DNA of 19,009 bases from CAYGLV01 sp964351025. Lineage in GTDB: Bacteria > Actinomycetota > Thermoleophilia > Gaiellales > Gaiellaceae. Below, in pieces: positions 12,644 through 19,009 of this stretch. Location of the stretch: assembly GCA_964351025.1 (NCBI GenBank), contig CAYGLV010000047.1, positions 1 through 19,009 on the forward strand, written 5' to 3'. A model generated the notes under the pieces. The model was given only the letters and a program-made list of their open reading frames with translations. It was not told the origin of the DNA and made no database searches. Both the position numbers and the translations under genes were made by a program. Within the stretch, counting starts at the first letter, position 1, and the number at the start of each line of letters is the position of its first letter.

Positions 12644-13855
12644 TTACTGGATGGTTCGGATCCGCTCGTTGCCGAGGGCGGCCGCGAACAGGAGCGCCGC
12701 CAGGGCGGCGCCTCCGGCGAGCAGGGCCTGGGGCGAGGCGAGGGCCGAGGCGGCGCCAGCGAGCGCGAGCCCGACCGGCATCAGCCCGAGCGAGCCGAAG
12801 TAGTCCACGCTGATCACTCGCGAGAGCAGGTTGCCCGGGACGAGCTCCATCAGCATCGTGTCCCAGACCGCGATCCCGAATCCGACCGCGGCGCCGCGCA
12901 GGGCGGCACTTGCAGCTGCGAGCGCGTACCAGGGGGCGAGCGCGAGCACGACCACGAGCAGCGAGCTCGCAATCCAGAGCAGGTAGCTGAGCAGGCCTCG
13001 GCGGCGCCGCGGGTCGAGCTGGCCGAAGAGGATCGTCCCCACCATCATTCCGGCGCCCTGAACCGTCATCAGCAGGCCATAGGAGCCGACGCCGCGGCCG
13101 AAATGGTTCTCGATGATCGAGGGCATCAACACCTGGTACGGGGCGAGCACGACCATCAGGAAGACGGAGAAGAGCGAGATCGTGACCCAGAGCCAGGGAT
13201 CGCGTGCGACGTAGCGGATCCCGACTGCGATCTCACGCAGGGCTCCCTCCGGCGCGGCCCGCTCGAGCGCGCGCGGTCGGGCGAGAAAGACGAGCGCAGC
13301 CGAGACCACGAACGAGCCGGCGTCGAAGGCGAAGACGGTCGCCGAGCCGGTCGCTCCGTAGACGAGGGCGGCGAACGCGGGCCCGACCACAAGAGCAAAC
13401 TGGCGGGAGATCCCGATCAGGGCGTTCGCCGAGGCGAGCTGCGGCTGCTCGACCACCAGCGGCACGATGCCGCCGAACGCCGGCGTGAAGAAGCCGCCCG
13501 CGAGGCCCTGGAGCAGCGCGGCCGCCGCCAGCACCTCGACCGAGAGCCCGCCGCCGAAGTCGATTCCGGCGAGGACGGCAACGAGGGCTGCCCGGGCGAG
13601 GTCCGACCCGATCATGAGTGCCCGCCGCGGATACCGGTCGGCGAGCGCGCCGCCGACGAGCAGCGTCGCGAGCATCCCGACCGCCTGCAGCATCAGGACG
13701 ATGCCGAGCGCGCCCGAGCCCTCGAGCTTGAACGTCGTCCAGCCGAGCGCGACGAAGAACGCGGCGTCGCCGATCATCGAGACGGTCTGGCCCGACCAGA
13801 GGAGGCGGAAGTCTCGGCTCGCGAAAGCGCGCAGCACGGGCAGCCGAATCGCCAT
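12644..13855 (-). CDS. MFS exporter, EntS/MFS_3-like
   Basis: A 403-residue inner-membrane protein with about 12 hydrophobic segments, belonging to the major facilitator superfamily. The start FASRDFRLLWSGQTVSMIGD is the signature opening of the enterobactin-exporter (EntS)/macrolide-efflux-like MFS_3 branch. The first inter-helix loop carries GGALADRYPRRALMIGSDLAR, the MFS motif A (G-x-x-x-D-R-x-x-R). A FFTPAFGGIVPLVV segment and the second-half FGQLDPRRRRGLLSY loop also fit. It probably uses the proton gradient to expel small molecules; the substrate is unknown. The ATG at 13855 opens the family N-terminus. Its stop abuts the hairpin behind tRNA-Pro. It is divergent from the next HAD gene, with only 22 bp between the start codons. 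Confidence 0.88.
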   Translation of the reverse strand: MAIRLPVLRAFASRDFRLLWSGQTVSMIGDAAFFVALGWTTFKLEGSGALGIVLMLQAVGMLATLLVGGALADRYPRRALMIGSDLARAALVAVLAGIDFGGGLSVEVLAAAALLQGLAGGFFTPAFGGIVPLVVEQPQLASANALIGISRQFALVVGPAFAALVYGATGSATVFAFDAGSFVVSAALVFLARPRALERAAPEGALREIAVGIRYVARDPWLWVTISLFSVFLMVVLAPYQVLMPSIIENHFGRGVGSYGLLMTVQGAGMMVGTILFGQLDPRRRRGLLSYLLWIASSLLVVVLALAPWYALAAASAALRGAAVGFGIAVWDTMLMELVPGNLLSRVISVDYFGSLGLMPVGLALAGAASALASPQALLAGGAALAALLFAAALGNERIRTIQ

Positions 13856-13861
13856 CGAGCA

Positions 13862-13871
13862 AAGCTATCCT
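13862..13871. promoter_or_regulatory. Overlapping divergent -10 boxes (proposed)
   Basis: Plus strand: TATCCT (13866-13871), 6 nt before the GTG at 13878. Minus strand: TAGCTT (13867-13862), 6 nt before the ATG at 13855. The intergenic gap is only 22 bp, so any -35 elements would lie inside the opposite coding regions. The -10 matches are modest and no good -35 was found. Confidence 0.3.
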
Positions 13872-13877
13872 CTGCCC

Positions 13878-14555
13878 GTGCTCCGGGCCGTGCTCTTCGA
13901 CGTGGACTTCACGATCTCCCGGCCGGGCCCCGAGCTGCACGGGGGAGATGGCTACCGCCGCCTCGGCGAGCGCTATGGGCTCCGGCTCGACGCTTCGCGC
14001 TACGAGGACGCTCGCGACGCTGCGCTGCTCGCGCTGAAGCGCCATCCCGACCTCGACCACGACGACGAGCTGTGGGTCGCGTTCACCGAGGGAATCGTCA
14101 ACGGCATGGGTGGCACGGGAGAGGCCGCCTACGCGTGCGCCGCCGAGCTCGTGCGCTCGTGGGAACGGCACGAGAACTTCGATCTCTACGACGATGCGCT
14201 GCCGGCGCTCGCCGAGCTGCGCGGCCGTGGCCTCCTGCTCGGCCTCGTCTCCAACACGGCGCGCGACCTGGAGGAGTTCGTCGCCCACCACGGGATCGAG
14301 GTCGATGCCGTGGTCGGCTCACGGGCGCACGGGAAGACGAAGCCGCACCCAGCGATCTTCGAGTCCGCGCTCGGGCTGCTCGGCGTCGGGCCCGCCCAGG
14401 CCGTGATGGTCGGCGACTCGATCGAAGACGACATCGAGGGCGCCCAGGCGCTCGGCATGCGCGCTGTCCTGCTCGACCGTGACGGCCGGCACCCGGGAGT
14501 ACTCGACCGGATCGAGAGCCTCGCCTCGCTTTCCGCGGCGCTCGGCCTGGTCTAG
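13878..14555 (+). CDS. HAD-superfamily hydrolase with DxDFT motif I
   Basis: A 225-residue HAD hydrolase. Motif I is LFDVDFTI with D8 and D10, where Phe replaces the usual Gly of DxDGT. Motif II is in LGLVSNTARD, motif III is the lysine of GKTKPHPAIF, and motif IV is MVGDSIEDDIEGAQALG. A helical cap of about 85 residues lies between motifs I and II. The family includes phosphatases of sugars, nucleotides and glycolate; the substrate cannot be named. The GTG at 13878 was chosen because it starts directly with the strand before motif I and follows a -10-like box by 6 nt; longer frames run through the MFS gene. The stop codon TAG shares a CTAG with the stop of the convergent lysyl-oxidase gene. 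Confidence 0.85.
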   Translation: MLRAVLFDVDFTISRPGPELHGGDGYRRLGERYGLRLDASRYEDARDAALLALKRHPDLDHDDELWVAFTEGIVNGMGGTGEAAYACAAELVRSWERHENFDLYDDALPALAELRGRGLLLGLVSNTARDLEEFVAHHGIEVDAVVGSRAHGKTKPHPAIFESALGLLGVGPAQAVMVGDSIEDDIEGAQALGMRAVLLDRDGRHPGVLDRIESLASLSAALGLV

Positions 14556-15766
14556 CAGCGCTCGGTCGCCGGGCAGGTGCGGAGCACGTCCACCTGCAGC
14601 CGGCCGTCCGCCCACGTCACGCGGAGCCGGAGCGACGCAGCGTCGTTTGTGTAGTCGAGCTCCTCGAGCAGCCCCTCGGGGTTCGCCCGGTGCACGAGCA
14701 CGTAGACGCCGGCCGGTATGCCCGCGAGGTCGAGGCTCTGACCGTGGAAGAGCGGGGGGTAGAGGTCGGTGTAGCCGATCGAGGTGCCCTGCTCCACACG
14801 CAGCGCCTCCGGCGCGCCCTGGCCGCAGTTCCCGAGGAAGACCGGCGGGCCGAAGCCGACGACCCGGCGCTCGGCGAGTCCCCAGTGGTCGGCGAGACAG
14901 AAGCCGCTCTTGCGATCGCGGAGCACGAGCGAGAAGTCGTCGGCCCGGCGCAGCTCGTAGCGCTGGAAGTCGATCAGGTGCCAGTGCGAATGCGAGTCGG
15001 CGTGGGCGAAGCGGATCCGGCCCGCATCCGGATAGGTGCGCACGCCGCCGTCCGAGAGCCGGACGAGCTGGACGGCCTCCATCGGGCCCAGAGCCGCCCC
15101 GCGGGCCCCTCGAATCCAGATCGGCCCCTCGCCGACATTGTCGGTGGCCGAGGCGAAAGCGAGAGTCGTGCCGTTCACGAGCAGGCGGAAAGGCGCTCGC
15201 TGGTCGAAGTCGGGGAGCAGTTCGCGGGGGCCCGAGGACGGGGTTGCGTCGTCCCTCGCTCTCTCCTCCCAGGAGCCGCCCGGCGCCAGTCGTTGGAACT
15301 GCACCTTGCCCACCGAGCTCCACGACGGGGCGATCTCGTCGCCAGACCCGCCGGCGGCCCGCCTCGACGCTCCACCGCGGGCGGCCACGACGTAGATGTC
15401 GAAGCTCCCTCCGGCGAGCGGAGAGGAGGCGTACGCGATCCACTGGCCGTCGGGCGACCAGGCGGGCATCACGTCCACGGTCTGGCGCCCGTCCGTCAGG
15501 CGCACGAGGGCACCTCCGTCGCGGCGCACGACCCAGATGGAGGCCCCGCGCCCACGAGGCTCCTGTCGCGAGAAGGCGATCCGGCGGCTGTCGGGCGACC
15601 AGTCGGGCCAGGAGTCCACGGCGGCTCCCGTTGTGAGCTGCCGGGCGCCCAGCCAGAGATCGCCGTCGCGGGCGACGACCGCGGCTGTCCGCGCTCCCGC
15701 CGGCAGGGCGGCGAGAAGCAGCGCGGCCGCCGCGAGCGCTACTCCAGCCCGAGCTCGCCGCGCCAT
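14552..15766 (-). CDS. Secreted PD40 beta-propeller / lysyl oxidase-like fusion protein
   Basis: A 404-residue exported protein. Residues 1 to about 26 are a signal peptide (Ala/Leu-rich, ending PAGARTA). About residues 28-160 hold two clear TolB-type PD40 repeats (WPDWSPDSRRIAFSR; MPAWSPDGQWIAYASS) and a degenerate third. The C-terminal half (about 190-385) matches the lysyl oxidase family, copper enzymes that oxidise lysine side chains to aldehydes. The His-x-His-x-His copper site is H259-S-H261-W-H263 followed by LIDFQRYEL. K286 in RKSGFCL and Y336 in TDLY align with the lysine and tyrosine that form the LTQ cofactor of animal LOX. The AGVYVLVHRANPEGLLEELDYTND segment (residues about 352-375) matches LOX PGNYIL...NP...ESDYTN. 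It overlaps the upstream racemase gene by 28 bp, so the two are likely cotranscribed. Activity and substrate are unproven. Confidence 0.82.
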   Translation of the reverse strand: MARRARAGVALAAAALLLAALPAGARTAAVVARDGDLWLGARQLTTGAAVDSWPDWSPDSRRIAFSRQEPRGRGASIWVVRRDGGALVRLTDGRQTVDVMPAWSPDGQWIAYASSPLAGGSFDIYVVAARGGASRRAAGGSGDEIAPSWSSVGKVQFQRLAPGGSWEERARDDATPSSGPRELLPDFDQRAPFRLLVNGTTLAFASATDNVGEGPIWIRGARGAALGPMEAVQLVRLSDGGVRTYPDAGRIRFAHADSHSHWHLIDFQRYELRRADDFSLVLRDRKSGFCLADHWGLAERRVVGFGPPVFLGNCGQGAPEALRVEQGTSIGYTDLYPPLFHGQSLDLAGIPAGVYVLVHRANPEGLLEELDYTNDAASLRLRVTWADGRLQVDVLRTCPATERC

Positions 15767-16704
15767 GCCTGTGTGTGTTCGCCGAGATCCGGAGCCGCCT
15801 CGGCGCTTGGCGTGCCGAAGTGCGTCGCCGCTTCCGCCAGCGTCGCGACGGGGCCGGCGCAGACGTCCTCGCCCGCGAACAGGCCCAGCCAGTGGGAGAG
15901 CGTCTCGCTCGAGAAGGCCGAGGCCAGCTCGGCGGCGAGCGCCTCCTGACCGTCTGGGTCGAACTGACGCTCAGCCAACTCGGGCCTCCCGATCAGCTCG
16001 CAGAGCCGCGCGAAGAACGTCGGCTCGAGCGCGCCGACGGTGAGGTGGCGGCCGTCGGCCGTCGCGTAGATCCGGTAGCAGGCGAGCCCGCCGGTCAGGA
16101 AGCGGGGAAGCGGGTCGCCGTTCAGCCGGTGGGCGGCGAGCCGGTGGGAGCCGTGGGTCATGGAGACGACGACATGGCAACCGTATCCGCTCCTCTCCCG
16201 CTCAAGCAGCGCCCCGAGCACCTCGACCGTGGCCTGGAGCGCGCCGGCTGCGAGGTCGGCAGGCTGCACGGGAGGCAGGGCAGGGGCCGTGTCCGCGAGC
16301 ACGCCGGCCCAGCCGAGGTAGTTGAGGTCGTGACCGGCGTACGCCGTGTGCGGGCCCTCGGCTCCGAAGCCGGTGATCGAGCAGTAGACGATCCGCTCCG
16401 GGAGGTCGGCTGGGCCCAGCCCGAGTCGCTCCGCGACGCCGGGGCGGAAGCCCTCGAGCACGACGTCGGCGCGCGCACACAGCGCGCGGGCGAAGCCGGG
16501 ATCGGTCTTGAAGTCGCAGACCACCGACTCCTTGCCGGCGCTGAGCGCCCGGTCCCAGGCCGGGGCTGCGTGCCGCATCGGATCGCCCGAGGGCGCCTCG
16601 ACGCGCACAACGCGGGCGCCGAGCCGCAACAACTCCCTCCCTGCGTAGGCGCCGGGGAGGTAGCGGGTCAGCTCCGCGACGAGCGCGCCTGCAAGCGGTT
16701 GCAC
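15739..16704 (-). CDS. Family III CoA-transferase, alpha-methylacyl-CoA racemase (AMACR/MCR)-like
   Basis: A 321-residue cytoplasmic enzyme of the CaiB/BaiF family, closest by motif to alpha-methylacyl-CoA racemase, which epimerises 2-methyl acyl-CoAs so that beta-oxidation can continue. Seen: N-terminal QPLAGALVAELTRYLPGAYA and LGARVVRVEAPSGDPMR; SITGFGAEGP; AGHDLNYLGWAGVL with H125 and D126; D150; and TADGRHLTVGALEPTFF with E227. H125, D150 and E227 match the catalytic positions described for the mycobacterial racemase MCR. The length (shorter than 380-400-residue CoA transferases) also favours a racemase. The GTG at 16704 gives a family-like start; a GTG at 16722 would add 6 residues. It is divergent from the TetR gene and overlaps the downstream LOX-like gene. 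Confidence 0.85.
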   Translation of the reverse strand: MQPLAGALVAELTRYLPGAYAGRELLRLGARVVRVEAPSGDPMRHAAPAWDRALSAGKESVVCDFKTDPGFARALCARADVVLEGFRPGVAERLGLGPADLPERIVYCSITGFGAEGPHTAYAGHDLNYLGWAGVLADTAPALPPVQPADLAAGALQATVEVLGALLERERSGYGCHVVVSMTHGSHRLAAHRLNGDPLPRFLTGGLACYRIYATADGRHLTVGALEPTFFARLCELIGRPELAERQFDPDGQEALAAELASAFSSETLSHWLGLFAGEDVCAGPVATLAEAATHFGTPSAEAAPDLGEHTQAWRGELGLE

Positions 16705-16728
16705 GACGAATGACGGTATCACTACGAT
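16699..16728 (+). promoter_or_regulatory. Promoter of the tetR gene
   Basis: TTGCAC (16699-16704) and TACGAT (16723-16728) are 18 bp apart on the plus strand. The -10 runs straight into the inverted repeat at 16728-16752, so a repressor bound there would cover the transcription start. Confidence 0.45.
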
Positions 16729-16752
16729 GAGCGAGCGTTGACTGCTCGTTCA
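16728..16752. promoter_or_regulatory. TetR-type operator, inverted repeat
   Basis: TGAGCGAGC (16728-16736) and GCTCGTTCA (16744-16752) are inverted copies with one mismatch, separated by the 7-bp spacer GTTGACT. The repeat fills the gap between the divergent racemase and TetR genes and covers the TTG start codon of tetR. It has the size and form of a TetR-dimer site; the binding is inferred. Confidence 0.55.
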
Positions 16753-17352
16753 ATCGCTCAGGAGGAGAAGCGCCGCGTCATCCTCGACGCGGCGGTGCGG
16801 GTCTTCGCCCACAAGGGCTACCACGGCAGCCGCGTCGGCGACATCGCCGAGGAGGCCGGCATCGCGCACGGGCTCCTCTACCACTACTTCGCCTCGAAGG
16901 AGGAGGTGCTGGCGACCGTCTTCCGCGAGAACTGGGGCAGGCTGCTGGAGGCCTTCCACCAGGTTGAGGCGTCCGGCGAGCCGGCGCCCGAGCAGCTCCG
17001 CCGCGTTGCCAAGATCCTCCTCCGCTCGTGGCGCGACGACCCCGACCTCGTGCGCGTGATCGTGCGCGAGGTCGCCCGCAGCCCCCATCTCCAGCTCCAG
17101 GTTGACGAGATCCGCGAAGGCTTCTTCGTCATCCAGCGCATCGTCGAGCGAGGGCAGGCAGAGGGGACGTTCCGTTGCGACCTCGACCCGCGCCTCGTCA
17201 GCTGGATCTTCTACGGTGCCCTCGAAGAGCTGCTGACGGGCTGGGTGTTGGGGCAGCTCCCGGATGGGGACGAGGAGGTCGCGCGTGCCGAGCGAACCGT
17301 CATCGATGTCGTTTGCGGCGGGCTCGCCACCGGTCCCGCAACGCCGGCGTAG
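16738..17352 (+). CDS. TetR-family transcriptional regulator (FadR-like)
   Basis: A 204-residue cytoplasmic repressor. The N-terminal DNA-binding domain is clear: EKRRVILDAAVRVFAHKGY (helix 1), SRVGDIAEEAGIAHGLLYHY (helix-turn-helix) and FASKEEVLATVF. The C-terminal ligand domain (about residues 65-195) is of the type found in Bacillus FadR/YsiA-like proteins, which sense acyl-CoAs. The only in-frame start before the HTH that gives a family-like N-terminus is the TTG at 16738; no ATG exists upstream before the in-frame stop. The start lies inside the proposed operator, so the protein probably represses its own gene and the divergent racemase. An acyl-CoA ligand is inference from the neighbourhood. 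It is followed 22 bp later by an MFS transporter gene on the same strand. Confidence 0.87.
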   Translation: MTARSIAQEEKRRVILDAAVRVFAHKGYHGSRVGDIAEEAGIAHGLLYHYFASKEEVLATVFRENWGRLLEAFHQVEASGEPAPEQLRRVAKILLRSWRDDPDLVRVIVREVARSPHLQLQVDEIREGFFVIQRIVERGQAEGTFRCDLDPRLVSWIFYGALEELLTGWVLGQLPDGDEEVARAERTVIDVVCGGLATGPATPA

Positions 17353-17374
17353 CGCAGGGGGGACTCACGGGCGG

Positions 17375-18577
17375 GTGATCTGGTCGCTCGGGCTGGGCGC
17401 GTTCGGGCTCGCCTTCTCCCTGACGACGACCGCGGCCTACCTGCCGCCGCTGCTTGGCAACTACACGTCCTCGACGACGCTGATCGCCGCCGTGCTCGCG
17501 GCGGAGGGGCTGTTCGCGATCGCGCTGCCGCTCGTGATCGGGCCGTGGAGCGACACCTTCCACACGCCGCTGGGCCGGCGGCGGCCCTTCATGCTCGCGG
17601 CGCTCGGCCCGCTCGGCTTCTGCCTCGCCCTGCTCGCGTTCATGCCGAGCCTGTGGACGACGGCGCTCCTGGTCTTCGCCTTCTTCTTCGCCTACTACGT
17701 CTACGAGCCGCCGTACCGCGGGCTGTACCCCGATCTCCTGCCGGCGGACATGTTCGGCCGGGCGCAGGGCATCCAGCACCTCTTGCGGGGGATCGCGCTG
17801 GGGGCCGCGCTGATCGGCGGCGGCGCCCTCTTCCACGTCTGGGAGGCGTCACCCTTCCTCGTCGCCGCCGTGGTGGTGACCCTTGCGTGCCTCGCGCCGA
17901 TCGTGCTCCTGCACGAGGACGGCGGTCACGGCCGGGTGTTCGAGGGTGTTGGCGTGTATGTGCGCCACAGCTGGCGGGTCTTCCGGCGCAACCCGGAGGT
18001 GCGTAAGTTCCTGATCGCGAATTCGGCCTGGGAAGGAACCTTCTCGGCGGCCCGCACGTTCGTCGTGCTCTACATCACCGTGGGGCTCGGCCAGCCGCTC
18101 GGGATCACGACCGCGGTGCTCGCTGCAGTGGCGGGCGGCTACATCGTGTCGGCGCTCGTCGCGGGACGGCTCGGCGATCGCTTCGGGCTCGCGCGCGTGA
18201 TCTTCCTCTGCTCATTCGTCTACGGCGCAGGGCTGCTGCTCGGCGGGCTCGCAGTGCAGTGGCACTCCTGGTACCTGCCTCTGATCTTTCTCGCCTCGAT
18301 CGCGGGCGGCTCGGTCATGACGCTCGCCTGGGGCCTCCTGTTCACGCTCATGCCGGCGGCCGACCGCGGCGCGATCGCCGGGCTGGCGACGACGACGAAG
18401 GGATTCGGGCTGCTGATCGGGCCGCTGCTTGCGGGCGGCGCGATCGACCTGCTGGAGCGGTACTTCCCGGAGACCCACGGCTACCAGGTGCTGTGGCCGA
18501 TCTGTGCCCTTCCGATTCTGCTCGTGATCCCGCTCGTCGCGGGCCTGATGGTGCACGCCGAGCGCTCGGCTGCCTAG
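17375..18577 (+). CDS. MFS transporter, SLC45/GPH-like
   Basis: A 400-residue polytopic inner-membrane protein with about 12 hydrophobic helices. The loop between helices 2 and 3 reads GPWSDTFHTPLGRRRPFMLA, the G-x-x-SD...GRRRP form of motif A seen in sucrose-type SLC45/SUT and glycoside-pentoside-hexuronide (GPH) carriers. The fourth-helix segment YVYEPPYRGLYPDLLP and the helix start FGRAQGIQHLLRG fit the same branch. The substrate is unknown; a role linked to the adjacent TetR and acyl-CoA racemase is plausible, so a sugar substrate should not be assumed. The GTG at 17375 was chosen because AGGGGGG lies 12 nt upstream and the first helix follows directly; in-frame ATGs at 17306 and 17264 would overlap tetR. 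Its stop shares CTAG with the convergent gene. Confidence 0.82.
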   Translation: MIWSLGLGAFGLAFSLTTTAAYLPPLLGNYTSSTTLIAAVLAAEGLFAIALPLVIGPWSDTFHTPLGRRRPFMLAALGPLGFCLALLAFMPSLWTTALLVFAFFFAYYVYEPPYRGLYPDLLPADMFGRAQGIQHLLRGIALGAALIGGGALFHVWEASPFLVAAVVVTLACLAPIVLLHEDGGHGRVFEGVGVYVRHSWRVFRRNPEVRKFLIANSAWEGTFSAARTFVVLYITVGLGQPLGITTAVLAAVAGGYIVSALVAGRLGDRFGLARVIFLCSFVYGAGLLLGGLAVQWHSWYLPLIFLASIAGGSVMTLAWGLLFTLMPAADRGAIAGLATTTKGFGLLIGPLLAGGAIDLLERYFPETHGYQVLWPICALPILLVIPLVAGLMVHAERSAA

Positions 18578-19009
18578 CGGCAGGCGGGTTCGCTCTTCCG
18601 GCGCAGCAGAAAGCCGAAGAGCCGCTCGTACACGACGACGAACGACGTCACCGAGGCGCCCCGGGGCAGCTCGAGCAGGTAGTAGGAGCCGCACTCGCGG
18701 CGGGTCAGCGGGCCGTAGACCGCAGTCACTCGCGCAACGCTCTCGCCGAGCGCGAGCCCTTTCGTCGTGTGCCAGTCCGCCGGCTGCCAGAGCGTGAAGA
18801 GAGCCACTGCGCGCCCGTCGCGGAAGGAGACGCCGGCGCCCTTCGGCTGGAAGGCGTAGTAGTTGAAGTACCAGGTCTCGGCGGCGCAGCCGCGGCAGCG
18901 GCCGTAGGCGCGGCCCCAGGCGGCCTCGACCTGCGTCTTCGTCGCCCCGAGCTGCAGCCCGCCCAGGCTGCGTCCCGGCACGACGACCCCGGCACCCGGA
19001 GGCTCGGCC
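18574..19009 (-). CDS. Hypothetical, probably secreted protein (5' end off window)
   Basis: The frame is open to the right edge, so about 144 C-terminal codons are seen and the true start lies outside; a GTG at 18981 is in frame but probably internal. The segment GRSLGGLQLGATKTQVEAAWG resembles the opening of bacterial periplasmic or lipoprotein modules of the form G-x-x-L-G-M-x-x-x-x-V, where a helix follows a strand. It recurs in weaker form at TKGLALGESVARVTAVYG, suggesting two copies of the same SmpA/OmlA-like or BLIP-like small motif. Four cysteines are present (RCRGC, REC, PAC); the spaced CRGC and ECG may form disulfides. I cannot name the family. The stop overlaps the MFS stop in the CTAG at 18574-18577. 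Confidence 0.7.
   Translation of the reverse strand, partial: AEPPGAGVVVPGRSLGGLQLGATKTQVEAAWGRAYGRCRGCAAETWYFNYYAFQPKGAGVSFRDGRAVALFTLWQPADWHTTKGLALGESVARVTAVYGPLTRRECGSYYLLELPRGASVTSFVVVYERLFGFLLRRKSEPACR

Noticed and set aside
12542..14482. 646-codon plus-strand open frame through tRNA-Pro and the MFS gene
   Set aside because: It contains the tRNA and is antisense to a clear 12-helix transporter; the translation is low-complexity R/E/D/H-rich sequence.
14319..15443. Long open frames on both strands across the lysyl-oxidase gene (14319-15443 minus, 14479-15636 and 14690-15949 plus)
   Set aside because: All are Arg/Pro/Gly-rich shadows; only the 14552-15766 minus frame has recognisable domains and a signal peptide.
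17264..17374. Longer N-terminus for the SLC45/GPH-like transporter
   Set aside because: These codons overlap the TetR reading frame and give a Ser/Pro/Arg-rich stretch before the first helix; GTG 17375 fits better, though it is not certain.

Overview
This is a high-GC, densely packed bacterial chromosome segment, most likely from an actinobacterium. NAD-dependent DNA ligase, Ku, a RipA-like NlpC/P60 hydrolase, a FadD-type ligase, an AMACR/MCR-type racemase and many short-leader or apparently leaderless starts all fit. A deep-branching lineage such as Thermoleophilia/Gaiellales is an inference only, because no 16S or other phylogenetic marker was compared. Nothing looks like phage, plasmid or transposon, and no CRISPR array is present.

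Layout. Positions 1-3091 (+) form a tight run: the 3' part of truA, a HAD phosphatase, and ligA, which starts inside the HAD stop region. Positions 3074-6630 are a cell-wall island. A PBP4-type D,D-peptidase and a coiled-coil/3D-domain hydrolase are co-directional on the minus strand. They are divergent from a coiled-coil/NlpC-P60 endopeptidase that appears to share the same N-terminal coiled-coil design. Next come a long-chain acyl-CoA ligase (-), a Ku gene that has lost its N-terminal ~55 codons (+), a 56-residue HTH-like gene preceded by a terminator-bearing leader (-), a NIF3-family gene (-), a secreted two-repeat protein (+) and a conserved hypothetical (-).

Positions 11546-12609 hold a MazF toxin and ribbon-helix-helix antitoxin pair behind a short tail-less SSB (-), divergent from tRNA-Pro(CGG), which ends at a 13-bp GC-rich hairpin. 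An EntS-like MFS exporter (-) and a HAD hydrolase (+) then diverge from a 22-bp gap. The last block is a racemase-like CoA-transferase (-) with a downstream secreted beta-propeller/lysyl-oxidase protein (-), divergent from a TetR regulator and an SLC45/GPH-like transporter (+). A gene for a secreted hypothetical protein (-) runs off the right edge.

How the genes work together. The racemase, TetR and MFS genes look like one regulon: a 25-bp inverted repeat lies exactly in the divergent gap. The three wall enzymes plausibly act together on peptidoglycan. The most unusual items are the PD40-propeller/lysyl-oxidase fusion with its copper and cofactor residues retained, the promoter/mini-ORF/terminator leader of the 56-residue gene, the decapitated Ku gene, and two tail-to-tail gene pairs that share a CTAG for both stop codons.
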